Assembly: GCA_032139905.1 (NCBI GenBank)
Contig: JAQJDB010000006.1
Coordinates: 310,001-374,000, forward strand
Source of the DNA: Nitrospira sp. MA-1
GTDB taxonomy: Bacteria; Nitrospirota; Nitrospiria; Nitrospirales; UBA8639
Reading direction: 5' to 3'
Length of the DNA stretch: 64,000 nt
Both the position numbers and the translations under genes were made by a program. How positions within the stretch are numbered: position 1 is the stretch's first letter; every line of letters begins with the position of its first letter. The notes beneath the pieces were generated by a model. That model was given only the letters and a program-made list of their open reading frames with translations. It did not search any database and was not told where the DNA came from. This document shows positions 25,883 to 35,625 of this stretch, piece after piece.

Positions 25883-26323
25883 TCAATTTCCCATCCGGGC
25901 GAGCAGGGAAGCCCGCTCTTCGTCGCTGACACAATTGTCAATCCAGGGATAAAGGATTTTTTCCTCTTTCACATTGTGGGCGGTGAGAACCTGGAGCAAG
26001 CCTTCTTCCCCCTCCTCGGTGCGAAGATCTCCTTCTGCGACTTTTGTCTGAATCTGTTCCAGAAAGTACTTGATCTGCCGATGTTCATTTCGCATGACTT
26101 CCGTCGGCCCATGTTCTCTGACCATGTCCGCTTGAGCCTCAAAGACCGGAAAAAGAATCTCCTCCTCCCACGTGATATGGCGGTGCAGTCCGTTGAACAA
26201 TTCTTGAAACAGTGCCAGGGCTTTTTGAGCATCCTGCTTTTTGATTCTGTGAAACTCGTTAAATATCTCATCCAGACGGTCATGGTCATGTCCCATAAAC
26301 TTCGCGATAGTGGTTGTGGCCAT
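25883..26323 (-). CDS. Hemerythrin HHE domain protein
   Basis: 146 aa from the ATG at 26323, which has GAGGAGAACCT upstream. A four-helix HHE-type pattern is present: HDHDRLDEIFNEF, LHRHITWEEEILFPVF, RNEHRQIKYFLEQ and LTAHNVKEEKILYPW, giving the His and Glu ligands for a di-iron centre. Hemerythrin-like proteins bind O2 or NO or take part in iron-sulfur repair and oxygen sensing. No fused signalling domain is present. Confidence 0.88.
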   Translation of the reverse strand: MATTTIAKFMGHDHDRLDEIFNEFHRIKKQDAQKALALFQELFNGLHRHITWEEEILFPVFEAQADMVREHGPTEVMRNEHRQIKYFLEQIQTKVAEGDLRTEEGEEGLLQVLTAHNVKEEKILYPWIDNCVSDEERASLLARMGN

Positions 26324-26630
26324 AGGTTCTCCTCTCATATAAGCTGGGGGCACCCGGTGGTCTCGAATTATCCTGGACTGATCAGCATAAAAGCGTCAAG
26401 AGAATCCACGGCATTACTCCTCGGTCGCCGCGCAAACCTTCTTTACTTCTACCCTGTTCGCTTTCCATTTGAAGAGAGCGGTGCTTCCCGATCAGGCGGA
26501 ATGGACGGTTGATGAATGATCGACCGGGAAATTTTGAAGTTTCAGCGAAGTGAACAGAGGGGAGTATTCGAAAAAGGGAAGGATTCAACCTTCCGAAGAG
26601 CTGTCCCCATTGTTCGATTGTCTTCGGATT
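26324..26630. other. Intergenic gap between the hemerythrin and phd-type genes
   Basis: A minus-strand open frame (26382-26717) covers part of it but overlaps the promoter of the toxin-antitoxin pair and has no recognisable content. I see no gene. Confidence 0.4.
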
Positions 26631-26633
26631 GTC

Positions 26634-26680
26634 TTGTCTGGTTTTAGGATGACCAGTATAATGGTTAGATATCGAACCAT
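26634..26680 (+). promoter_or_regulatory. Promoter and overlapping operator of the Phd/RelE operon
   Basis: TTGTCT (26634-26639), a 17-bp spacer and a perfect TATAAT (26657-26662) form a sigma-70-type promoter. A 20-bp near-perfect palindrome with arms ATGGTT/AACCAT and centre GATATC (26661-26680) overlaps the -10 and start region. This is the position expected for antitoxin-mediated autorepression. Confidence 0.8.
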
Positions 26681-26699
26681 TTGAAGGGGAGGATTTCTC

Positions 26700-26978
26700 A
26701 TGCCGCATGTGGATCAATATGTGTCAGTGACGCAAGCCAAGGCCCAGCTCCTTGATCTCATCCGTCAACTTCAGAAGCGCCAGGATACGGTGGGCATTAC
26801 GCGGGATGGGGTGCCCACGGCCGTGCTTCTCAGCATGGAGCATTTCGAAGGATTGATGGAAACCCTTGATATTTTAAGTGATCAGAAGACCATGCGTCCC
26901 CTACGGAAGTCACTTAAGCAAGCCCAATCCGGTCGTTGGGAGACACATGAATCCGTCTTTGCCGGCGAGAGTGAATGA
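26700..26978 (+). CDS. Phd/YefM family antitoxin
   Basis: 92 aa. It begins VSVTQAKAQLLDLIRQL with TRDGVPTAVLLSMEHFEGL following, the Phd/YefM DNA-binding fold. The C-terminal tail (RPLRKSLKQAQSGRW) would wrap the toxin. AGGGGAGG precedes the ATG. It overlaps the toxin gene by ATGA and is autoregulated, by inference, through the palindrome on its promoter. Confidence 0.88.
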   Translation: MPHVDQYVSVTQAKAQLLDLIRQLQKRQDTVGITRDGVPTAVLLSMEHFEGLMETLDILSDQKTMRPLRKSLKQAQSGRWETHESVFAGESE

Positions 26979-27271
26979 CGCCCTATCGTGTTCGGTATAC
27001 CCCAGAGGCTGCCGGTCGCATTCGCAAACTGCATCCTGATGTGAAACAAGAAATCCGGGGTGCCATTCGAACACTTCAGGATGCACCATTAACAGGACAT
27101 TCTCTTCAGCAAGAACTCTTTGGCTATCGGTCCTACCGTATGCGGTCCTACCGAATAATTTATCGACTCAATGACGACGAACGGACTATTGACGTGATCT
27201 TTATAGGGCAGCGTCGGAATGTCTATGAAGAACTTCTCTCGCTGGTTCGCAGTCCTTCCTTTGGGAATTGA
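26975..27271 (+). CDS. RelE/ParE family toxin
   Basis: 98 aa: YRVRYTPEAAGRIRKLHPDVKQ, LTGHSLQQELFGYRSYRMRSYRIIYRL and VIFIGQRRNVYEEL follow the RelE/ParE order of helices and strands. The basic residues in the RSYRMRSYRIIYRL segment and the C-terminal Arg/Tyr (GQRRNVYE) are those used by RelE to cut ribosomal mRNA. Whether it acts as an mRNA interferase or as a ParE-type gyrase inhibitor is not decided by sequence. It is translationally coupled to its antitoxin. Confidence 0.88.
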   Translation: MTPYRVRYTPEAAGRIRKLHPDVKQEIRGAIRTLQDAPLTGHSLQQELFGYRSYRMRSYRIIYRLNDDERTIDVIFIGQRRNVYEELLSLVRSPSFGN

Positions 27272-27382
27272 GTTCATTTAAATTTACTTGCCCCGTAAAA
27301 CTGCGGGAGTCGAGAGATTGGTGAATCACCTCGTGTGAATCCCTCCCTGCCCCTCCTGTTTGCCTTGTGATACATTGCCACG

Positions 27383-29389
27383 ATGCAAGCAATCAATACC
27401 TTTTCTCTCAAGTCCGACTACACACCCAAAGGTGATCAAGGGAATGCGATTGCCGCGTTGACTGCTGGGTTAGAGCAAGGGCTTAAGCATCAAGTGTTGT
27501 TGGGGGTCACGGGTTCGGGGAAGACCTTCACCATGGCCAATGTGATCGTCAACGTGCAAAAACCCACATTGGTCGTTGTCCACAATAAGACGTTGGCTGC
27601 CCAGCTCTATCAAGAGTTTAAATCCTATTTCCCCGACAATGCGGTCGAATATTTTGTGAGCTATTACGACTATTATCAGCCGGAAGCCTATATTCCGACC
27701 ACGGATACCTATATCGCCAAAGATTCCGCTATTAACGACACTATCGACCAGATGCGCCATTCGGCCACGACGGCGCTCCTGCAACGCAATGACATTATTA
27801 TTGTGGCGTCCGTATCGTGTATTTATGGCCTCGGATCGCCTGAGGTCTATCACGATATGTTGTTGTATCTGGAACCCGGCATGGAGATTCGCCGTGAGCG
27901 CATTCTGGCCAAGCTGGTGGACATTCAATATTCCCGGAATGACCTGGAGTTGCAGCGTGGAATGTTTCGGGCGCGGGGGGATGTCATTGAGATTTATCCG
28001 GCTTCGTCCGATTCGAATACGGTCCGGGTGGAGTTGTTCGGCGACGAAGTGGAAGCCCTGTATGAAATCGATCCGTTGACCGGCAACGCCTTGCGGAAGC
28101 TTCCGAAAATCGCGATCTATCCCAAGAGCCACTATGTGATTGCGCCCGATCGCTACGAACAGGCCATTGCCGGCATTGAATCAGAGCTGGAGGAACGTCT
28201 TGCTTATTTTCGCCGGACGAATCAATTGCTTGAAGCCCAACGGATTGAACAACGGACAAGATTTGACCTGGAAATGATTAGAACCATGGGGTATTGCCAC
28301 GGGATTGAGAACTATTCCCGTCACCTGAGCGGACGGGCGCCGGGTGAGCCGCCACCGACACTGTTGGATTATTTCCCCAAAGACTTTTTGCTGATAGCGG
28401 ATGAATCGCATGCCACCATTCCACAGTTCGGGGGCATGTACGAAGGAGACCGTTCACGCAAAAACACCTTGGTCGAATACGGGTTTCGCTTGCCCTCGGC
28501 GATGGATAACCGGCCCTTGAAATTTCCGGAGTTTGAGGGATGCATGAATCAGGTAGTGTATGTCTCCGCGACTCCGGGACCGTATGAACTGAAGCACGCA
28601 GGAAAGGCGCTGGTTGAGCAAATCATTCGACCCACCGGTCTGATTGATCCGGTGATGGAGGTAAAGCCTGCAAAGGGCCAGGTCGAACAGTTGCTCGGGG
28701 AAATCCGGCTGCGAGTGGCCAAGGGACATCGGGTCCTGGTGACGACTCTGACCAAGCGCATGGCGGAGGATCTTACCGAGTATTATCACGATCAGGGATT
28801 AAAGGTGCGCTATCTGCATTCGGATATCAAAACGCTTGAGCGGGCGGACATCATCCGGGATCTGCGCCGTGGTGTCTTTGATGTCCTGGTCGGTATTAAT
28901 CTCTTGCGGGAAGGGTTGGATTTGCCCGAGGTCAGTTTAGTGGCGGTGTTGGATGCGGATAAGGAAGGGTTCCTGCGGGGGTATCGTGCCCTGGTGCAGA
29001 CGGCCGGCCGCGCTGCCCGTCATCGCGATGGCACCGTGATTCTCTATGGAGATGTGATCACCGATTCGATGCGTAGAACGTTAGACGAAACCGGACGTAG
29101 ACGAACGATTCAATTGGCATACAATGCTGAGCATGGAATTACCCCTGAGACGATCATTAAACGTATCCATGATTTGGAGTACCAATTGGCAGAGGCGGAT
29201 TATGTGGATGTGTCTGTGGCGGCAGAAGCTATCGCGGCTTATGGAGGGGAGAAAGATTTGGAACAGAGCATCACGGCATTGGAGAAAGATATGAAGGCGG
29301 CAGCCAAGGCCTTGGAATTTGAACGAGCCGCTCAGTTACGGGATACCATTCGGGTTCTCCGACAAAAGCAGATCCAGGTCGGTATCTAA
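27383..29389 (+). CDS. uvrB: UvrABC system protein B
   Basis: 668 aa, full length. Walker A is GVTGSGKT (residues 41-48), the beta-hairpin region is [18 protein letters not shown] (insertion behind the lesion), the DEAD-like box is [10 protein letters not shown], helicase motif VI is QTAGRAARH, and a C-terminal UVR motif ([21 protein letters not shown]) binds UvrC. It loads on damaged DNA with UvrA for nucleotide excision repair. It is encoded alone. Confidence 0.97.
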   Translation: MQAINTFSLKSDYTPKGDQGNAIAALTAGLEQGLKHQVLLGVTGSGKTFTMANVIVNVQKPTLVVVHNKTLAAQLYQEFKSYFPDNAVEYFVSYYDYYQPEAYIPTTDTYIAKDSAINDTIDQMRHSATTALLQRNDIIIVASVSCIYGLGSPEVYHDMLLYLEPGMEIRRERILAKLVDIQYSRNDLELQRGMFRARGDVIEIYPASSDSNTVRVELFGDEVEALYEIDPLTGNALRKLPKIAIYPKSHYVIAPDRYEQAIAGIESELEERLAYFRRTNQLLEAQRIEQRTRFDLEMIRTMGYCHGIENYSRHLSGRAPGEPPPTLLDYFPKDFLLIADESHATIPQFGGMYEGDRSRKNTLVEYGFRLPSAMDNRPLKFPEFEGCMNQVVYVSATPGPYELKHAGKALVEQIIRPTGLIDPVMEVKPAKGQVEQLLGEIRLRVAKGHRVLVTTLTKRMAEDLTEYYHDQGLKVRYLHSDIKTLERADIIRDLRRGVFDVLVGINLLREGLDLPEVSLVAVLDADKEGFLRGYRALVQTAGRAARHRDGTVILYGDVITDSMRRTLDETGRRRTIQLAYNAEHGITPETIIKRIHDLEYQLAEADYVDVSVAAEAIAAYGGEKDLEQSITALEKDMKAAAKALEFERAAQLRDTIRVLRQKQIQVGI

Positions 29390-29413
29390 TTCGAAAATTC
29401 TACACCTGCCCTT

Positions 29414-29520
29414 GGGTCTTTCGACGGGAAGGCCGCAGGCACTTTGGTGGGTGGAGCGTGGAAATGAGTACGTGAGTCCCACAAAGAGCCTGCCTGGACC
29501 CTTGCGCGGCGAAGCGCTAG
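29414..29520. other. Structured non-coding element downstream of uvrB
   Basis: It can fold into a long imperfect hairpin: GCAGGC(a)CTTTG(g)TGGG near 29435-29451 pairs with CCCACAAAG(a)GCCTGC near 29478-29493, inside an outer GGGTC (29414-29418) / GACCC (29497-29501) stem. A short GCGC/GCGC hairpin follows. It may be a second dispersed repeat type or a small RNA. No coding content is evident. Confidence 0.4.
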
Positions 29521-29612
29521 ACATGAAGCCGCTTTCAGCCTGCGTAGCTACTTCGGCGAAGGAGGACCAACGAAGGCCGGGAACGCTGCTGGCGGACTTT
29601 CTTAACTCCCTG

Positions 29613-29876
29613 CTAGATGTGTTTATACACGTAGGCGCCGAGGAACATACCCAGGACGGTGAGGAGGTTCATTTTCAGGAGGAACCCGAGGGTGAATTTT
29701 ATCAAGACCAAATTGACGGTTACCGGTGGATCTAACCCCAAGTTCAACGCCTGAACAAAAACATTTTGTACGGTTCCCTGAGGAGCCACGACCTGAAGAA
29801 TTTCCCCTAAAATACTGCCTAACAGTCCGCCAATAAAAATAAATAAGAGTAAATAGCTCCCACTCTTTTTTAACAC
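29613..29876 (-). CDS. DUF4321 small membrane protein
   Basis: 87 aa with three hydrophobic segments and the DUF4321 pattern: FIFIGGLLGSILGEIL at the start, ALNLGLDPP in the middle, LIKFTLGFLLKMNLLTVLG at the end. The GTG at 29876 has GGAGG 6 bases upstream. The function of the family is unknown; members often sit near cell-shape or translation genes in deep-branching bacteria. Here it is alone. Confidence 0.8.
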   Translation of the reverse strand: MLKKSGSYLLLFIFIGGLLGSILGEILQVVAPQGTVQNVFVQALNLGLDPPVTVNLVLIKFTLGFLLKMNLLTVLGMFLGAYVYKHI

Positions 29877-30085
29877 CCATTGCCTCCTGGCGGATTGTTA
29901 GAGATCAGGGAATTGCCTGTGCATGAACGCTTGGAATGTTCATTGTTCAAGGTATGGTCGGACAACGCGATGGTTGGAATTGACCAAAAATATGCTTAGG
30001 GTAAACTCCTGAATACATTACAAGAAGGCTGAAGTTGAGTCAAGAAATAGCCTGATGCGAAAGGCCTGTGGCTACACGGGTGCGT

Positions 30086-30757
30086 TTAGGGTGAGGGGGG
30101 TGCCAAAGGGGGAGGAGTAATTGTAAATCGCATGGTGCCCATTTTGCTGACGTCATTGGCAATGAACCCCACGAAGATTTCGACGCGATACCGGCCTGGT
30201 TGCCAGATTCCGTCTGGTGGAAAAAACTTTAAAAATCCGCTCTCGTCTTCCGTGGCAAGATCGACGATGTCTTCGTCGAGCCATTGAGGAGAGTCCATCA
30301 CGGTTTCCGATTCAGAGAACAGGCGGCCAATGATTTGATAGGACGACAAATGTTCATGGACAGAAAACACCAGGTACACGGAGGGAACGTGTGGCAAGAA
30401 CCTCTCGGTAGGGTTGACGGGGATGTGTGTATAGCCGCCACGCGTGGTGGGTTTGACCTCGAAGCTTTCTGCGAAATCTAAACTGAGAAACACGCCGGCG
30501 GGTTTTTGATCCAATGAAGGAAGGAGCGGCGATTGCGAGTAACTATCATAAGGGGCCGGACCATCTGAGAAATGATCGGGAGGAGTATCGTATTGGAAAA
30601 ACCCGTGTTGTGTGTTTTTTGGCTGCAACATGGATGGGGAGTTGGCCGGGAGGGGAGGATCATCGCAAAAAGCGGTGCCGGGCATTGAAACGTGAACGAT
30701 CGCGATCACGGTGCCCAAGAGGAAGGTCCACCGCATGAGGGGCAAAGGATGGATCAT
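30086..30757 (-). CDS. Hypothetical exported protein
   Basis: About 223 aa from the ATG at 30757 (ACCAGGACCAAC upstream). A signal peptide ends near GTAFC|DD, then a Pro-rich low-complexity region (residues ~35-70), then a beta-rich domain (VPSVYLVFSVHEHL, GIWQPGRYRVEIFVGF, MRFTITPPP). The last part resembles the Ig-like or GWT-type fold of periplasmic adhesion/chaperone proteins. No family was recognised. It is flanked by unrelated genes. Confidence 0.55.
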   Translation of the reverse strand: MIHPLPLMRWTFLLGTVIAIVHVSMPGTAFCDDPPLPANSPSMLQPKNTQHGFFQYDTPPDHFSDGPAPYDSYSQSPLLPSLDQKPAGVFLSLDFAESFEVKPTTRGGYTHIPVNPTERFLPHVPSVYLVFSVHEHLSSYQIIGRLFSESETVMDSPQWLDEDIVDLATEDESGFLKFFPPDGIWQPGRYRVEIFVGFIANDVSKMGTMRFTITPPPLAPPSP

Positions 30758-30999
30758 GTTGGTCCTGGTGTAGAGGTTGTCTGACTCCACATTCGTAATT
30801 TCCAACATTCTTTTTATGCTGTCCCTGATGAGTCCACGTTCTCTACCTTTGATGGCGACATCGAGTCAAGGACTTTCGTTCTTGCCTTGCGGCACCAGGA
30901 GGTGTTTGCTAAGATTCCGAGCGATTCTACGCATTTTCATCTACTTCGTTGCCACAGGCATTATCATTCATTCTGTCTAAGGAATAATAGGTTAGAACT

Positions 31000-32436
31000 A
31001 TGGGTGCTTCATCAAGTATTGATCCCGATGCATTGCCGCAACTCGTAGGAGATTTTCAACCAGTAGATATGTGGCAAGCCCACATTAATCGAATATTTTA
31101 CGGGTTGAGGGGAAGTCGTGTTCGAGAGTATTACCAAACGGTGGCCTCGGCAGATTTCCGGTTGGGGTTTGCCTTGGCCGAAGACTATTGGCGTCGGTGT
31201 GGACAACGAGCGAAGACGCAAGTAGCCGATCAAGCGTCCGCACCATTGATCGTGATGGAATGGGGCGCCGGAAATGGAAATCTGGCAGCCTGTTTCCTGG
31301 ATCGTCTTCAGGAACTCGATCAAGAACAACGGATATTTCCAAGAATCAGCTATCGATGCATTGAGCGCGAGCCGGTCTTGTTGGAACAGGCCAAAGCCAA
31401 TCCGGATTTGGCCAAGCATCGTGACCGGGTCACGTTTGAACCTGTTTCTATTGAGGACCTGTCTGCCTATCCGGATGGAAGTATTGATCGGATCATTTGC
31501 AATGAATTGTGGAGCGAGTTGCCAACGAAGCTCATTTTGCGAAAAGGTGGTGAAATTCATGAAGAGCAGCTTCGCCCCAATCTGAACGAAAAGCGGTTAG
31601 CGGATTTCCCTGATTGGACGCAGTTTGTTGAGGCATTTGATCAGCAGGACATCGAATCGCTTCACGCCTTACCCTCGTTTCTCGAAGATCTTGTCTGGGA
31701 GCGGGAATATCGCCCCATTGAGACCAAAGCCTTTCCGTTTCGCCGAACGGTCGCGGATTTTCTCAAGCACATCGATGAAGAAGTCCTCGTGCCTTACAAC
31801 GTGGGGGCATGTCAGAGTATCAAGGAAGCCAAGCGATTGTTGGCCCCGAATGCAATCGGATTTAGCAGTTTTGATGCAGGGACGGTCGATCCTCGTGTGC
31901 TGAATGACCCGGAAAAGCCCTGTTATACGGTACAGGGTGGCCAATTCAGCTTTATGGTGAACTTTCAGTTGCTGCTAGACGTGGCCAGACATGTGGATAT
32001 TCGCACCGGCATGATCGAATCGCAACGCGACTTTATGGGACGGAGCTTGTCGACCAATGTGCTCACGGTCATGGATCTGCTGGCCTCACATCCTTCGCCG
32101 CCGGAAGGCCAGGACTGGAAAGTGGAGGCGTTAATTCTTCGTACCCTGGAGGCACTGAACCGCACCTACGTGAGCCCATACCAACGCCATATCGATTTTC
32201 CTCTTTCTGAAAGTACCCCGGCCCAGGAACGCGCGGCATTAGAGAATCTGGTGCGCTCATTACCGCCACATGGTGTGCCGGATACCATCGCGTATCTCAC
32301 GGAATCAGAAATTTGGAAGGCCATGCCCGATTTGCAAAAATTAGGATACGATTCAGAAGGGATCAAAGACATGTTGCAACTTCCACCACAACCGGTGGAT
32401 TACACCCACATGTTTTTCTCCTCTAACGGTTCCTAA
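31000..32436 (+). CDS. MidA/NDUFAF7-like SAM-dependent methyltransferase
   Basis: 478 aa. Motif I is VMEWGAGNGNLAACFLD, and the post-motif NELWSELPTKLI matches the NELFDALP signature of the PF02636 (MidA) family. Mitochondrial NDUFAF7 methylates an Arg of complex I subunit NDUFS2; bacterial targets are not known. The C-terminal 150 residues are unusually long and less conserved. GGTTAG-rich sequence precedes the ATG. It is moderately diverged; another Rossmann methyltransferase class is possible. Confidence 0.65.
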   Translation: MGASSSIDPDALPQLVGDFQPVDMWQAHINRIFYGLRGSRVREYYQTVASADFRLGFALAEDYWRRCGQRAKTQVADQASAPLIVMEWGAGNGNLAACFLDRLQELDQEQRIFPRISYRCIEREPVLLEQAKANPDLAKHRDRVTFEPVSIEDLSAYPDGSIDRIICNELWSELPTKLILRKGGEIHEEQLRPNLNEKRLADFPDWTQFVEAFDQQDIESLHALPSFLEDLVWEREYRPIETKAFPFRRTVADFLKHIDEEVLVPYNVGACQSIKEAKRLLAPNAIGFSSFDAGTVDPRVLNDPEKPCYTVQGGQFSFMVNFQLLLDVARHVDIRTGMIESQRDFMGRSLSTNVLTVMDLLASHPSPPEGQDWKVEALILRTLEALNRTYVSPYQRHIDFPLSESTPAQERAALENLVRSLPPHGVPDTIAYLTESEIWKAMPDLQKLGYDSEGIKDMLQLPPQPVDYTHMFFSSNGS

Positions 32437-32686
32437 TCATTTTTCACTGCCGCCAGAAACTTCTTGTCGAGTTGGAATGATGAAGGCAGAACGCGGTTAA
32501 TGATGGTGGGGTTGAAAAGACTGTCCGCGCGGGAGTGGATACTGTGAAGGCATATCCCCAATCGGAAAAAAATAATGGCGGATGCAGGAAATTTGCAATC
32601 AGGTAGATTTTTTTAAATGTGTTGTGTATACTGCGGCGGATTTTTCTAATAACGTAGACACTCATTTACCATAAGACGAGGTTGCT

Positions 32687-32992
32687 GTGTTTGGATCGTT
32701 TGGATGGATGGAGCTTATGCTCATCCTCATCATTGTGCTCATTATTTTCGGTGCAGGAAAAATACCGCAGCTTGGTGAGGGCTTGGGCAAAGCGATCAAG
32801 GGCTTTAAAAAGTCTGTGGCCGAAGCGGATGCCATGGACGTGACGCCTAATGAGCAAGGCGAAGGTGGACAGGTCCCACCACCCCAACCTGAACAACTGC
32901 CGAGCCAACACCAGACAGCAGAGGTTCCCCCTCCGCCACAGGCGCAAGGGGTGCCGCAGCCAACGGAATCTACGCAATCCAAACAGAGTTAA
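32687..32992 (+). CDS. tatA: TatA/E family twin-arginine translocase component
   Basis: 101 aa. The N-terminal membrane helix is MELMLILIIVLIIFG, followed by the hinge GAGKIPQLGEGLGKAIKGFKK, which is the TatA signature; the tail is Pro/Gln-rich. It starts at GTG 32687 with GAGG upstream. TatA oligomers form the protein-conducting path for folded proteins with twin-Arg signals. A second TatA-like gene follows at once; tatC is not in the window. Confidence 0.9.
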   Translation: MFGSFGWMELMLILIIVLIIFGAGKIPQLGEGLGKAIKGFKKSVAEADAMDVTPNEQGEGGQVPPPQPEQLPSQHQTAEVPPPPQAQGVPQPTESTQSKQS

Positions 32993-33110
32993 TTCTCGGG
33001 TGAGACTGATACGGTGAAGACCGCCCACCGACGGGACAGACAACAGGAACCAAATCCTGATCAACGCTCAAGGTATACATTTAGCGGGCAGACCATAGAG
33101 GAGTGGGAAG

Positions 33111-33398
33111 ATGTTTGGCTTAGGAGCGATGGAGGTTTTGATCATCCTGGTCATCGCGTTCATGCTATTTGGTCCCAAGGAATTACCCGAAATTGGCAAG
33201 CAGATCGGGAAAGCGGTCAAAGGGTTTAAAGAAACCACTGAAGATCTTCGGCAATCTGTTGAGCCGGAGATCAATATGATTACGCAGGAATTCAAATCGG
33301 TCGAACAAGATTTAGAATCGTCAATCAAAGAAGCCGAAGAAGAGATCAAAGGGGCGACAGAACAAGCCACAGAGCCCGGTGGGTCTAAAATGGGATAG
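33111..33398 (+). CDS. Second TatA/B-like protein
   Basis: 95 aa: EVLIILVIAFMLFGPKELPEIGKQIGKAVKGFKE, read as a membrane helix, the FGPKELPEIGK hinge and an amphipathic helix. The FGP form and the acidic, coiled C-terminal tail (EPEINMITQEFKSVEQDL) resemble both TatA and TatB, so the exact type is open. GAGGAGTGGGAAG precedes the ATG. It lies 118 bp after the first tatA on the same strand, likely in one operon. Confidence 0.88.
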   Translation: MFGLGAMEVLIILVIAFMLFGPKELPEIGKQIGKAVKGFKETTEDLRQSVEPEINMITQEFKSVEQDLESSIKEAEEEIKGATEQATEPGGSKMG

Positions 33399-33890
33399 CC
33401 CGGTTAGGTGCGGCTCCATGAAGGAGTTGATTGCTAAGTCGTTGGTTGGTACTCAGGCATTATTGCAGCTATTAGAATTTCTCTCGTGTCATCACGAATT
33501 CCTTCCGGACGGTCATCAGACTGTTCATCGTACGTACTGCGGGCGGGTCTACAGCTATCTTCTGTCGTGTTGTGCTTTTGCAACTATCGTAGCATTCAAG
33601 CGATAGGGCAAAGAAATAAAATCATGAAGAAAGTTATGTAAAAGACATTGCTTTTTAATGATTTACAACAAATAAGGAGACTTGGCATCTAAATGGCAAA
33701 CAGGAACAAAATCGAGGAGTCCTAGAATAGGGAACTGTTTGATTGCAGAAGGCATCCTAGTGCTTGAGACGGCAAATATTACGCAGTCAAGAAGGAAGCG
33801 GATGAGAGAGTCCAACAGTTCTGAAAAAAATCTGGGGTACAGAATGTTGGCGCTTGAGTCCAGGGGTTTTTCACCAACAGGAGGAGTGCA
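33399..33890. other. Intergenic region upstream of the alginate-export porin
   Basis: 492 bp without a recognisable gene. Short open frames here lack ribosome-binding sites. AGGAG (33880-33886) serves the porin start at 33891. I see no convincing promoter or riboswitch. Confidence 0.4.
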
Positions 33891-35393
33891 ATGAGGACTT
33901 TTTACCAAACCTTTACCAGGTTGACAGCAGCGGCGTTGATTGTGGCAATGTCTGCAGCGCCAGGGTTGGCCGCCAAGACGACTCCGGCGACCGACAAAAG
34001 CACCGATGTCGCGGCCATCCCGCGGGCCATTCCCGATTTAGTGCCCTACACCGCATTTGATCCACCTAAGGGCGTATTCGATGCCAGCAAGTTAACACTT
34101 TCCGGTGACATGCGTGTGAGACCAGAGTTCAGAACAAACGGAAATTTTAGTAACAATGGGGATAGCAACGCATTTTTCTCCAGTCAATTAATCCGCTTAG
34201 GATTCAACTATGATGTCTCTCCCGATGTCGTATTCTTCCTGCAGCCCCAGGTTTCAAATAATTGGGGGAGTGATAGCCCATCTGGCAACAATCCCGCCGG
34301 AAATATAACCGGTGCAGGTAATCCAGGTAGTACCGCAACCGATCTGTTTCTCCGTCAAGGATATATGATGGTCAGAAACTTCGTGCTTCCGAATTTAACA
34401 TTGAAGGCCGGTCGACAGTTACTGGCCTGGGGCGATCATCGGATCTTCGGTACATTCGATTGGAACAACGTCGGGTTTGCATTTGACGGGGTGACCATGC
34501 GGTATAACCATGCGCAATTCCCTGTGGAATTGGGTTGGTTGCGCGTGGCGGAAGGCAACTGCGTTCCGAATGCCGGTGGATGCACGAATGGCAAGGCCTC
34601 GAAGGGTGATGGGGATATCTTATTTGTGAGAATGCCGATGAAATTTGGTTCGGTAGCCATAGAGCCTGCCTATATTTATGAAGATGGTGGTTCGACCACT
34701 GGTGGGCCGGGGACATCTGTTGGAGGAACGGCCACGGGCCCAGTGGGTGGTCAGCAATCCAATCAACAACGAAGCACGGTCGGTGGTCGTGTCGCGTTCA
34801 AGCAGGGAATGTTTGATGCCACCGGTGAAGGGTATTGGCAGTTCGGAGAGTTAGGAGTCCCGGGACAGCCCAGTAACACGCGAATTAATGCGTTGGCGGG
34901 GCATTTGGATGGTGGTATCACCTTACCGGTTCCCATGCAACCCCGTATCGGAGCGGAAATCAACTATGCGACCGGTAGCGATCCTAAGAATGGTGGACAT
35001 ACGTTCAGCCAATTGTTCCCGACGAACCACATTCACTTCGGGTACATGGACTTGATGTCCTGGCAGAATATGTTGACCTATGGCGGAAATTTGCAATTGC
35101 GTCCGACTGCAGAAAGCCATTTCGAAATTGCCGGGCATATCATGCGATTGGCGAACGAGAAGGACAACTGGTACACGGCTTCTCAGGCCACCTTCTTTAA
35201 CACTCCTGCCAACAATAAAGAGAAGTCTCTCGGTGGTGAAATTGACGTGGTGTACACCTTGTTCTTCCAAAACAATAAAGTGGGATGGCAAGTGGGCTAC
35301 GGCCACTTCTTTACTGGCGATTACTTGAAGAAGAATGGATTTGGCACCGCCGATCAGAACTGGGGCTACACCCAGCTCTGGATCAACTTCTAA
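33891..35393 (+). CDS. Alginate export (AlgE-like) outer-membrane porin
   Basis: 500 aa. A signal peptide ends near GLAAK. The mature part has the alginate_exp family pattern: KLTLSGDMRVRPEFR near the start, LFLRQGYMMVRNF, LKAGRQLLAWGDHRIFG (the family GRQ...YGDQR motif) and FDWNNVGFAFDGV. Repeated amphipathic strands follow, ending WGYTQLWINF with the terminal Phe required for barrel assembly. The family includes AlgE and several porins of unrelated substrate. GGAGG lies upstream, and a strong terminator follows. Confidence 0.85.
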   Translation: MRTFYQTFTRLTAAALIVAMSAAPGLAAKTTPATDKSTDVAAIPRAIPDLVPYTAFDPPKGVFDASKLTLSGDMRVRPEFRTNGNFSNNGDSNAFFSSQLIRLGFNYDVSPDVVFFLQPQVSNNWGSDSPSGNNPAGNITGAGNPGSTATDLFLRQGYMMVRNFVLPNLTLKAGRQLLAWGDHRIFGTFDWNNVGFAFDGVTMRYNHAQFPVELGWLRVAEGNCVPNAGGCTNGKASKGDGDILFVRMPMKFGSVAIEPAYIYEDGGSTTGGPGTSVGGTATGPVGGQQSNQQRSTVGGRVAFKQGMFDATGEGYWQFGELGVPGQPSNTRINALAGHLDGGITLPVPMQPRIGAEINYATGSDPKNGGHTFSQLFPTNHIHFGYMDLMSWQNMLTYGGNLQLRPTAESHFEIAGHIMRLANEKDNWYTASQATFFNTPANNKEKSLGGEIDVVYTLFFQNNKVGWQVGYGHFFTGDYLKKNGFGTADQNWGYTQLWINF

Positions 35394-35435
35394 TCATCCA
35401 TATCTTAGGGGGACTTAACCCTCCCCGTTATCCTG

Positions 35436-35471
35436 AAAAGCCCGGCTGGATTAATCCAGCCGGGCTTTTTT
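35436..35471 (+). terminator. Rho-independent terminator after the porin gene
   Basis: A long perfect inverted repeat (AAAGCCCGGCTGGATT / AATCCAGCCGGGCTTT) followed by a T-run, 43 bp after the porin stop. Confidence 0.95.
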
Positions 35472-35625
35472 CTGGCGGGGTTATTTGCTTCGGATGGCCT
35501 TTTTTCTGCTTTTCCCATGAATCTCAGGCCTGAATTCATCATCCCTGATTCGGTTTATACTTGGGTTAATCTTTCTTAAATATATGTCTGGGGGGAGTAG
35601 GAAAAAACTTGGTTGCATTTTCTAC

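Noticed and set aside
26382-26717. 111-codon minus-strand frame next to the Phd gene
   Set aside because: It runs across the promoter, operator and start of the antitoxin gene, has no recognisable domain and no ribosome-binding site.
33682-33894. 70-codon plus-strand frame ahead of the alginate-export porin
   Set aside because: No ribosome-binding site, overlaps the porin Shine-Dalgarno, and has no family resemblance.
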